Source of the DNA: Luidia sarsii
Taxonomy: Eukaryota; Echinodermata; Asteroidea; Paxillosida; Luidiidae
Assembly (NCBI GenBank): GCA_949987565.1
Contig: OX465107.1
Location: forward strand, 2,140,184 to 2,204,183
Reading direction: 5' to 3'
Length of the DNA: 64,000 nt
In this document: piece by piece, positions 22,401 through 34,400 of the stretch
Layout of the letters: every line of letters begins with the position of its first letter
Numbering within the stretch: position 1 is the stretch's first letter
Made by a program: the position numbers and the translations under genes
The notes under the pieces: model-generated
The model's database searches: none
The model's input: the letters and a program-made list of their open reading frames with translations, nothing else
Told to the model about the DNA's origin: nothing

Positions 22401-25400
22401 CATATAAGTGAGTAGCAAAGCAGGGAAAGGGCAGGGGAAGAGGCAAGGGCAGAGGCAGGGGCAGGGGAAGAGGCAGGTGCAGGGGAAGAGGCAGGGGCAG
22501 AGGCAGAGACTAAGTCAGGGGCAGGGGAAGAGGCAAGGGCAGAGGCAGGGGCAGGGGAAGAGGCAGGTGCAGGGGAAGAGGCAGGGGCAGAGGCAGAGAC
22601 TAAGTCAGGGGCAGGGGCAGAGGCATGGACAGAGGCTAAGGCAGAGGCAGAGGCAGGTGCAGAGGCAGAGGCAGGTGTAGAGTCAGGGGCAGAGGCTAGA
22701 GCAGGGACAGGGGCATAGGCTAAGGCAGAGGCAGAGGCAGAGGCAGAGGCAGAGGCAGAGGCAGAGGCAGAGCCAGAGCTACAGCCAGAGCCAGATCGGG
22801 AGTTGGCTCTTCCGTTTCAGACATCAATTTAAAGCTTCTCTAAAAGGAGGCATTTACGTTTTGGTTTTTAAGACATCCTCATTTGATGAAGAAATCGTAA
22901 CCTGTATTCTCAGCTTTTGAACACAAAAGTAAAGAGCCAGAGCACGAATCAGAGCAGCAATTAATCAGAAAACAAAATCATTTCCATAAACTGTCAATTG
23001 GTATTCCCCCCGAAAGTTCTATCTATTGGTTTGATTAAATGTCAGTTGCTCTGTTTTGTCTTGCAGGCTTTTAATGTGGTCGCTTCTGGTTTTAGCGTGA
23101 CCTTCCTGTCAGGAATAGACATGCATTACGGTGAATACAGAGGAAACTCTATACAAAGTGCAGCATCTCAGAGCTCCCACCTTAATACCTATACAGGTAC
23201 AGAAACAAACAAGAGCATGGAATGCTTTCCTGGATTGTCTTCCATTGCAGGGCGAGGAAAATCTGACACCGCTGGGATTTGAACCCGCACCCACGCTCTG
23301 CCATCAAAAGCTCAGGGTAGCTTGGTACGCTGGCACGTGGAAATGGCTCTGGGTTTCAATCCTGGTAGATGTTTTCCTCGCTCCGTCATCGGCTGTTCAA
23401 AATCTTACCAGTCAGTTGCCTTTCACTATGAGAACTTTTTATTTTCAGAATATAAAAGCCAGCACGGTGAAGTGGAAACATAGAATGATGACAATATCAT
23501 AATCAAGTCATAAATTGCACTGCACGGATTCCTACCATGTACCAAAACCTAACCAAATTTAAGAAAAATCTTAGTGAAGTGAGAATGGAACTGAAGACCT
23601 TGGATTAAATGTACTTGTGCAACATCCAGCCTTAAGCTGTGTAACCTCAAACGTGTAACCTCCTTGCACAGTCTGATTTCATTTTCTCATCCACTAGGGA
23701 CCTGTTTTAATGAACAGGTGTGCGCTGATGGCTTCACCCTTGCCTTTTGGTTCAAGCTCCCTCAGCAACCAGACAGCGCATCCACCGAGTACTACGTGGA
23801 CACAGGTATTGATAAAACAAGATAGAGAGAAAAAGAGAAAGAGAGAGAGAGAGAAAGAGATAGGGGGGGGGGGGGGAGAGAGAGCTCATTGTGTTCTTTC
23901 CCTTGCAGGTGTTCAAGAATTGGGAGGTAAAGGTATCTCTATATACCATGCCGATGGAGCAATCGTCTTCAAGGTTCACCTAGACCCAGGGATCTACAAC
24001 TGCAGCCTTCAGGTTGGCTCGGACATCCCTGTCAACCAGTGGACCCACATTATCTTCAGCTTTGGGAATATGACGGGAAGTTGGGAAAATGGTAAGGACG
24101 GGGACCACTGATGGCTAGAAGCCAGACGTTGACCTAAAACAAATAGACTGAGGTGGGGGAGGGTTAAGGCAACATCACTTGAGGGGAAAAGAGCGAATGC
24201 CATTATGGAAGGTTCTTCTAGGGTGGATGAAGTGTTCCTTAATGATTGAGAGACTGACTGAGTGACTGAGTAATTATTAAAAGTTACTGATGACTGACTG
24301 ACTGATGGACTGACTGAGTGACTAAATGAGTGAGTGAGTGAGTGACTGACTGAATGACTGAGTGAGTGACTGACTGACTGACTGAGTGACTGAATGACTG
24401 AGTAAGTGAGTGAGTAAGTGAGTGAGTGACTGACTCACTGACTGACAATGAGTGGCTGAGTGACTGAGTGAGTCACTGATGGACTGACCGACTTACTGAG
24501 CGAGTAATTGAAAGACTGACAGACTGATTCACTGACTGACTGAGTGGGTGAATGCCTAAGGGGTTGAGTGAGTGATTGACCGACTCTCTGACTCCCTCCA
24601 TCTCTCACAGGTTTTACACTGGAGGAGGAGCCAGTCCAATCAGAGTGCAATGAAGCAATCAATGACAACCTTTATAAGCAACTGGGAACTGAACAATTCT
24701 AACCTACATCAGCAGTATTCACTGTCACTTCCAGACTCCCAAAACCCCTATCTTGATTGTATATACCACTGATTGTGTCTTCTTCGTTTTTCAATTGGTA
24801 GAGATCATGGTTTTCATTGACAAAGTTCAATCATGTATGGACTCCTCCTTCATGGAAGCTGACATTCCCAACTGGTATACTTACTTCCAGTCTTGCCAAG
24901 AGTAAGTGCAAGGAGACAAGTTTTTCAATGATAACTATATATCATCTTCAAATACATGTAGATGAAGGAAAAAGGCTGGAAAATGCTAAAGAATCTATAA
25001 TTTGAACCCAGGTATCTGGTTAAATTCACGATCACCTTCTTTGAAGTGTGTGTGGAGGGTGTCAGCCAGAATTATTTAACCATTACTGTATTACATATTT
25101 CCAAAAATAGGAACCCCATTTTCATTCAGAACAGTAACAGCAGAAAAATTCTAATCAAATCTAGCTAAATGCTGGTGAATGGCAGTCTAACAAATTAAGA
25201 TCCATTAACTTCCATTCTGTTCTGTTCATTTCTGGTCTCTTTCATTCTTCATTCCATTTAATTCCATTTAATTCCATTTAATTCCATCCCATCCCATTCC
25301 ATCCCATCCCTTCCCATCCCATTCCATCCCTTCCCATCCCATCCCATCCCGTCCCATCCCACCCCTTCCCATCCATTCCATCCCATCACTTCCCATTCCA

Positions 25401-28400
25401 TTCCATCCCATCCCGTTCCACCCCATCCCATTCCATCCCATCCCTTCTCATCCTATTCCATCTCATTCTTTCCCTTCCCTTCCCTTCCCATCCCATCCCT
25501 TCCCTTCCCATCCCATTCCATCCCATCCCACCCCACTCCATCCCATTCCATCCCATCCCTTCCCATCCCATCCCATTCCTTCCCATCCCACCCCACCCCA
25601 CCCCACCCCATCCCATCCCATCCCATCCCATCTCATTCCCATCCCATCCCATCCCATCCCACCTCATCCCATCCCATCCCTTGGCCCATCCCTTCCCATC
25701 CCATCCCATCCCATCCCATTCCATCCCATCCCTTCCCTTCCCATCCCATCCCATCCCATCTCATGTTGGCCACACGTTCTCCTTTCCGCAGTGGCATTGC
25801 CATCTACGATGAGATCGCCTTCTGGGACAGGGTCCTGAATTCTGACGAGAGAGAATCTGTCTACGACGACGAGGACTTTGCCCCGTCCGTGGTGGTCTTC
25901 CCGCCCTCGTCCACCGCATCGGCGATCACCGATGCTGAGACAGAAGCCACCCTGTTGGTCGATGAGCCCTTGGCATTTCTCCCTGTCTTTGAGGATATAG
26001 AGTTGACAATTGTGACAAGACCAGTGACTCCAGCTCCAACGACCGACTTCAGGACGACTGAAGACCACTCAGCCACTTCAGGCGTGGGAGCTGCGACTGC
26101 ACCCAGCACCGCACTCACTGCGACCGTAGGTGCCGCATCAACCGGAAGAGATGCAACCGAAATCACCAAACCTACCTCGGAGGTTCCCAGCGAGGGAGGC
26201 ATAACAGCGGGACCCACCCAGGCAACCGGTACCCACTATCTTATGACTGCAGGCAGTGGGCTGAGCGCCGGTACAGAGAGCCATCTGGTGTCAACAGCGA
26301 CAACTTCCAGCGTGTCGGCGCCTGAAGCACCACAAGTTGAATTGGCACCGACAGCCATACATGAGCTGGCGTCAACAGAGGATGGATCCACAAAACAGAT
26401 GACAACTCCCGGTTCACTGACAACCCATTCAAGGCCTCTGACAAATGAACCAAGATCTAGTGCCACTGCTGAGCTTGCATCAAACACGGTCGGATCGACA
26501 GCCAACGGGCAGTCAACAACATCTGATGTAGCTCCGACAACCAGATTGACAAGGACGACTGCGATGGAGCTGATATCCACCGAGGTCGGACCCACTGTCA
26601 CTGGGCAGGCATCAACAATTTTGAGCTCACCAGGAACTGCAGGAATAACTGAGCCAACATTTCCTTTACCAACAGGTCAGAGCGGCGGCTCAACAGGATC
26701 TGTAAAAACATCAACAACTTCTGCAGCAACAATTGACTTGCCACCTCCAGTCTTTCCTGCACTCACAGGACAAGGTGGTGGATCCACAGGGTCTGTAAAA
26801 ACATCAACAACTTCTGCAGCGACAATTGAGTTGACACCTTCAGTCTTTCCTGCACTCACAGGACAAGTTGGTGGATCCACAGGGTCTGTAAAAACATCAA
26901 CAACTTCTGCAGCGACCAATGAGTTGACACCTTCAGTCTTTCATGCGCTCACACGGCAAGGTAGTGGATCCACAGGGTCTGTAAAAACATCAACAACTTC
27001 TGCAGCGACCAATGAGTTGACACCTTCAGTCTTTCCTGCACTCACAGGGGGTGGATTAACAGAGGCTGGCCAAACGCCAACGCCATCAGCTGACGGATCA
27101 ACAACCGGATCCACACGAGAGACCACCGATGAGATAGTGACACAAGATCCTGGACCAACCGCCGGGAGTACAGGAATCACAACCACTGCATCACCAAGCC
27201 ATCTTGAAACAACAACTGGACCGACATCAAAAGCTGATGAGCAGAGTGTGAGTGCCGTCACTCCAACAGTGACCAGACAGGCAGCAACAGCAGCACTGAG
27301 CACACTAACAGCAAACACACTATCAACTGGTTCAGCGTTGATAACCACTCGTGAGCAAATGAGCACGAGCATTGAACCAACAGTTGAACCTACGGCGATG
27401 ACAACAGAGGACCCTTCAGGTAGTACGGCAGCAAGCGGAGCAACGGATATTACCGCTCCTGAATTGACTTCAGATGGTGTGGAATCCAAGGCTACTGAAC
27501 ACTCCACATGGGCCACAAGCATGCCCTCAACTAGCACAGCCACAACTGGGTCTGCACCATTACCAACGACCACTGACAAGCCTGTTGAAAATGATGTTTC
27601 AACCACTGCTACAGAGCAAATAACATGGACAACAAGAGTGCCGTCAACTCATGCAGCAACGACTCGGTCAAGAACTGCAGTCACTTTGGAGAACAAGCCA
27701 ATTGATGTTGGATCTACAGCCTTGGAGCAAGCAACAGAACCTAGCAGTGTGCCGTGGACTATTGGATCAGTGCCTTTGACAACCACTGAGGAGTGGATAT
27801 CGAATGGCATTGAGTCCACACATCATGGGGGATCTACAACAATGGCAACAACGGCCGAAGCACAGCCAGTTATCACCACAGCTCCCCAGGCAACGGCCTC
27901 CACATCACCACCACCATTCACCACAAGACTCAGACAGTTCATGTCCCAATTGACAGCGAAGACTGCCAGTGCAGCACCAACATCGACAACAGCGCGGCAA
28001 TCAACTGCTGGGAGCCGTACAACACGCAGGGTGACCTCCGATGCAGTGACCCCGGCTGAGGCGACAGGCACTCAAAGGATACTGACCACCATCGTCAGCA
28101 AGTCCACCGACCGAATCACCATCAGTGACAGTGTCACAGAGCCAAGCACGTCGGCACAGGCCACTGGCATATTAACGGCAACACAGCTTCTTCTAACCAC
28201 CAAGTCCACCGACCGCATCACCATCAGTGACAGTGTCACAGAGACAAGTGCATCGGCACAGGCCACTGGCATTTCAACGCCAACACAGCCTCTTCTAACC
28301 ACCAAGTCCACCGACGAGCCACCGAATCAAGCCATTGCTCAACTGCAGATGCTGGTGAGTTTAGTTTTTAAGATGGAATGCCTCAGTTTTTTTCAAGAAC

Positions 28401-31400
28401 AAGTTTCATTCTGTTGGTCTCTTTGATGTGCAGTCTTTTTCATCTACTCCAATTTCATGAGTTACATGAAGAGCTTTGTGCAGTGCCGTGCAACAGTTCT
28501 GTATTTCCAATCAGAAGCTTCTCTGACACCACTGACACGATGTACAAAAATAGGCACGTGACAAAAACCCCAGGACAATCCTACAGGAGCTAATTGGATG
28601 TTGTTTTGATTTTCATTATTTTTTCAGTGTTAATTTGTTTCCCCCCTTTATTGCTATTTGTGTGGTGCTGTTATGTGATGTGCATATCCTGGAGAATGAA
28701 ATAAATAAATAAAATAGGTAAATAAGTCGCAAGAGGAATCCGATCTCTCTACTACAGTGCAGTGGTTCTGCTTCTCTGATCTGATACTCTCTGATACTGC
28801 CGACTCCCTGGCTGCTTCAGGTTAACGGGACCTTATCGGCTGGGCAAACTGACAGCCAGACAGCGGTCCAGCTGTTCAACTCGACGGCTGAATTGGCAGA
28901 CTACAGCGGGGCCGAGGCCACAGACAGCAGTGTGCTGGCGGCCACGGCGGAGGTCTACATAGAGCTGACTAGTCTCCTCCTCAAGTCACTCAGCAATTAC
29001 ACCTTGGAGGAGGCCACTGAAGTCACAGAGGTACAACTCTGAGATACTCTCACCGATATTGATCATGGGACTTTCGGCGCAAGCTGTCATTTGTAATAAC
29101 TGCATCAACTAAGGAACTCAACTCTGCTGTCATGGATATTAAATTTGTCCTACCTACAAACTCCATGTATGACCATCATGGCACCATCTGAAACCCTGTA
29201 CTGTAAAATCATAGCATTGAGAGATAGGCCCTGTGTGACTGTGGTAGCTATGGCTTCAAATTACAAACGAGTCTATGGAAGCCACCAGATAGTGGCTGCA
29301 GCCAATTATCATAGTCCATTGTGTTACATCCAGCCGTAGCCCTTAAGCACTCCCCCCCCCCCCCAAAAAAAAAACTGTACATGATGCAGCAGTATTCAGC
29401 TTATAGGACACGGGACAGTCGCTACAGTAGGAGCCTGAGTGTCTACTGATGATTTGAATGGTGTTTTCTCTTCCGGGCAGGCATCTTTAGGTGTGGTCGA
29501 CAGCTTGTTCAGCCCAACCAATGCTGAGAAATGGACCAAGGTGGGGCCTGTGTTTGTGTTTGAAACATTAAAAAATGAGTATTTACCTTCCAACTTGATG
29601 ACCTACCCACTTAGTATTCCCACCATGCAAACCTTCAAACCTTCAATATCTATTTAGGAAGGCCATCATTTAATTGGCTGGAGAGATCAGATGGTAAGAG
29701 TGGTCTGGGGTGGATTTCACAAAGCATCGTAACTCAACGTACGATGGATAACCCACTGTAACTTGTGTTAGGCTGTATGGTTTCTGTGCATCGCTCATCA
29801 TCTTGCGATTAATCGTAAATTACGACCAAGTTTAGTGAAATTGACCCCTGGTACCTTCAGCTAGAGTTCTTGGTGTTCGTGTCTCAGCCCAGTCCAATTT
29901 TGTTTTTGCCATTTCTCAAAATTGTTCAAAAAGTTCCCAGTGAGTTTTTCCTTAATATCCGTTTGATTTGTTATTTGGGGATCCATCGAGCAAGATTTCT
30001 GCAGCACTCCAGGATGGATTTTTGGTTCACTTTCTCGCAGGTTGGGCCGGGCCTGGTGGCCGAGATCACGCGCACCGCTGAGCACATGGCCGTAAATCTT
30101 GCCGAGAAGGCCATCGAGGCAACAGCAACGGACTCCATTGTGATGACCAACAAACATCTGGGTACGGGGCGTCCCGACATGCTGACCGGGGTTCGAACCC
30201 CACAAAGCATTTATTGCAACTTCATTCTCTTTTTACCAGCTCTTTTCAGAGCCATAGTCCTCCTCATAAGAGATGATGTACGTGGTGTCACCGCAAACCT
30301 CCTACTTGGTATTTCTACCATGCAAACCTTCAAATCTTATTTTTATTTTTTCTAAATCACTACCTGTCTCCTGGCCGTCAATAGAGGGATGGAGGGTGGG
30401 GACTTGTTGGTTCCAGGCTTGTTGTCCTCCTTCCGGTTCCGTTATCAACCGAGTGTTGTGCAGTGTTGTTCAATAGCACCCTCTACTGTTCTGGTCCCTT
30501 TCCAAGATAGCCTATAGAATAAACCACATGTAAGCCATCCTGAAACTCCACCTCCTTCGTGTCAATTCGTCACTCGGTCACCACATGATGGTGGACTAAC
30601 CCGGATGGGCAGGGAGTGAGTTAATTGGTGACCCAGTAGCCAAATGACAGTTGAATATTAGAAGAAGAAAAAAAAGAGCGACATTCTTTCCATCGTGGCC
30701 TGCAAAGTGTTCAAAGAAAACATCTTAGTCCCCAGAAAAAAACCACTGAATGAGAAGAACTTCAGCATCAGAACTCCCTTTGTCTGAATCTAAGGTAATC
30801 TTAAGGTAAGCACAGTGTGGCCATGTGTAAAAGAAAAAACAACTTGGAATGACAAGCAGCCTCTCCAAGCAACTATCTGCTTGGAAAACTGGGCAAGGCG
30901 GTTAGAATTTCAATCTGTTGGCATAGCTAGCCTGTTGGAAAAGAAAAGAAGTTACAGACAAACTGTGCATGGGCATTATGGGTTTAAAGGAATACCTTTT
31001 TCTTGACTTGTCCATGCGTGCAACGCTACAGTCGCCACCGTCGACTTTCTGGGTGATTCTGTGGAGGCCAACGGGTCATTTGTCTTTCCCAAGAGGGATG
31101 CCGCCTCGGCCAAGGCCACCTACGAGATTCCCGGCTCCGTCTTGGAGGAGCACGGGGCCCGAGCCGTGGTGACCGTGCTGTACCACTCCCTGGGCCCGCT
31201 CCTGAAGGACGAGGGACAAACTGATGAGGGAGGAGAAAGAGGAGATGGAGAAGACAGAGGAGGAGGAGAAGGAGAAGAAGGAGAACGAGGAGAGGGAGGA
31301 GAAGAAGGAGAGCATGAGCATCACGACAGTGGTGGTGAAGGACATAGGTATTGGTATAGATTTATTGGATCTTGTTCTCAGCCAGGAAACAGCTTTGACA

Positions 31401-34400
31401 CGTTGTCATTTGAAACCAAGCACTCTTAAATACGAGTACGGACCTTTCCCCATTGCAGTCACCGCGTCGCCATCTCTGTGAGATAAACACACAGGACACA
31501 ATTCAGTGACATGCAGTTAGCAATGGATGCTCAATGCTAGCGTTAGTGCTGATTACGCTCCTGGTAGGGCAAGCCCTCATTGATTCAATGCACTACATTC
31601 TCAGTGATCCTATCATGCCTGGGCCAAGCCAGTGTCTGGCCCCCTGACTTCTCTTCTGCTCCTGTCTCTCCAGCATGCCCAGGTTCGTTGTCGGCAGCAA
31701 GGTCCTGTCTGTCAGTCTGGTGCCTCCCTTGCGGACTACTGTCCAGAATGCCATCCAGTTTGGATTTCATCTCAGTCACAGGGTACTGTACCGTTCACTG
31801 CTATTGTCACTGGTGTTCTGCCACATTATGGATCGTTAATCTTATGGCAATTTGCCTGAAACATTTTAAACAAAATATGAATCTTTTTTTTTTTCAGGCT
31901 GTTGCTTCAGTTGCAGATGAGACAACATGGAGGTCATGCTCTTTTTTGAATTTCTCCATTCCGTAAGATGAAATATTATTTCAATTCGTTAGAGTAATTA
32001 TGTTCAATGAAAAGAATCGAATACATGAGTGCAAAGTGAGTAAATGCAACTGAGGCAAAGAATGAATGAGTGGGATATTGAATGAATTTGGCACAGAATG
32101 AGTGAGGCACAGAATGGGTGAGGCACAGAATGAGTGAGGCACAGAATGAGTGAGGAACATGATGTGTCAGGTACAGAATGGGTGAGGCACAGAATAAGTG
32201 AGGCACAGAATGAGTGAGGCACAGAATGAGCGAGACACAGGAATTGTCAGGTACAGAATGACAGTGAGGCACAGAATGAGTTGAGCCAAAGTATAAGTGT
32301 GTCGTCACAGTGACAAATGGCTGCCTCTGTGTACAGAATGAAGGAGGTACAGAATATATGCTACTGCCACGAGTGCGACAGCAATCATCCCTCGCCCCAT
32401 ATCTGACCTCTCTCCCCTTCTCTTCAGACAAACAAGGCATGGCGCCTGGTCGGACAAGGGCTGTCACATGACCTCGGACAATGGGACCCATGCCCAGTGC
32501 AGCTGCGATCACATGACCAGCTTTGCCATCCTCCTTCAAGTGGTAGACATAGAGGTAAATGGTCCCAGTCTTGGTGTTCTCTTACAGAGAGCTCCTGAAA
32601 CGTCAACAATAAGGAGGGCTGGACGTTTTTCCTAAACATTTTCAGGGTCTGATGTTTTGATCAAGGTGAAAGAAGCATCTTGTGCTTCTTGCGTATGACT
32701 ATGAGACTGCTGGTGTTGCTTGTGTCTCTGGTTTGTTGTCGTTTCCCCGATGGATCAGTTGCCAGGCAACCAGTGGGGAGGTCCACAACTTGAGTCACAT
32801 TAAAAAGAAACATGACAACATTTAACCATCTGGCAGTTATACAGCAGATAATGGCTAAACAGTTTGGTTTTCTTTGCACATACCTCTTTATGAATGAGGT
32901 TTGCATTATTGGGTTTTTTTAAGTCAAGGAGAAGTTTGTTATATTTTGGTGTCACTAATAAAGCTCATTTGATAGCGTTGACGTTCACTGCACCGCAATG
33001 CCATTCTCCATTGATTCTTTTCTCGATGACAAACGGCACACAGATATCCGAGGCTGACAGGAAGGCTCTGGACGTGATCTCAATGGTGGGATGTGGGTTC
33101 TCCATCACCGGCACGTTCCTGATGTGCTCCACATACTTGTTTCTGAGGTACGACCATATACACCCCGGTGCACCAGATGCACAGTTCAACAGTAGTGGGA
33201 GTGGCCCTATTGACTGTGATAGGTCAGCCTTGTCTACTCACTTGAACTTGGATCATCCTGCAGGTGATTTCACCAAACCCATCGTAACTTACGATCAATC
33301 GCAAGACAATGAGCAATGTACAGATACCATGCAGCCTGTCACAACTTTACGATGGATTATCCATCGTAAGTTGAGTTACGATGCCTCATAATTTCATCAG
33401 GCTTTGCGAAAATCACCCCATCTGGTGATTCGACCCTGCCGACTGCCAATTCTGAATGTGATGCTGAAGAAACCTGACGATGCCTGGGCCTGTCTGTTTC
33501 GTTTCTGTCTGGGACACAGAATGACCTCCGTGTGCACCTTGATTCACTCCAACCTGGCGGCTGCCATCATGATGGCCCAGATCACCTTCTTGTTTGAGGA
33601 CACCATTGAGAAAGAAACTGTGAGTGGCACTATGGGGAGGGGGGACTGACAGATAGCGGTGCGCTAAAAAATCAAAACGTACTGTTACTTGCATCTGAAT
33701 GAAAAATCAGTATTGTATCTCACGCATCCTGTGCCTCGCACATATACTTTGGCTTAACTCATTCTGTGACTCACTCATTCTATGCCTTACTTAATCTGTG
33801 GCTTACTAATTATGTGCCTTACGCATTCTGTGCCTCACGCATTCTGTGCCTCATGCATTCTGTGCCTCACTCATTCTGTGCCTCACGCACTCTGTGCCTC
33901 ATGCATTCTGTGCCTCATGCATTCTGTGCCTCATGCATTCTGTGCTTCATGCATTCTGTGCCTCACGCATTCTGTGCCTCACTCATTCTGTGCCTCACGC
34001 ATTATGTGCCTTACTTATTCTGTGCCTCACTCATTCTGTGCCTCACCCATTCTGTGCCTCACTCATTCTGTGCCTTACTCATTCTGTGCCTCACACATTC
34101 TGTGCCTTACTCATTCTGTGCCTCACTCATTCTGTGCCTCACTCATTCTGTGCCTCACTCATTCTGTGCCTTACTCATTCTGTGCCTCACGCATTCTAGT
34201 CTGTGCCTTACGGATTCTGTGCCTTACTCATTCTGTGCCTCACGCATTCTGTGCCTCACTCATGTGACACATGGTGTCACGGCAAACCTTCCACTCAACT
34301 GTTGATACCCACCAAAGAAAAGCTCTAAAAGTAGAATTTGTAAAAAGAAGTAGTAGGAATTGAAAAATTGGCAAAGAAAACTTTGACTGGACCGGGACTT

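Noticed and set aside
24611..24703. Candidate exon after CTCACAG, phase-compatible with aGPCR exon 9
   Set aside because: It stops after about 30 codons (EQF, then TAA) and breaks the LamG pattern. Joining exon 9 straight to 24,802 gives WENGEIMVFID, the expected LamG strand.
31348..31429. Continuation of the first exon 15 frame (HRYWYRF...) past 31,347
   Set aside because: It has no GAIN similarity and runs to a stop in the intron; the other frame joins exons 16-17 correctly.
32661..32906. Short minus-strand open frames between aGPCR exons 19 and 20
   Set aside because: No start context, no family similarity, and they lie in an intron.
32041..34262. CRISPR-like regular arrays
   Set aside because: Units are contiguous 16-bp tandem repeats without unique spacers, in introns of an animal gene.
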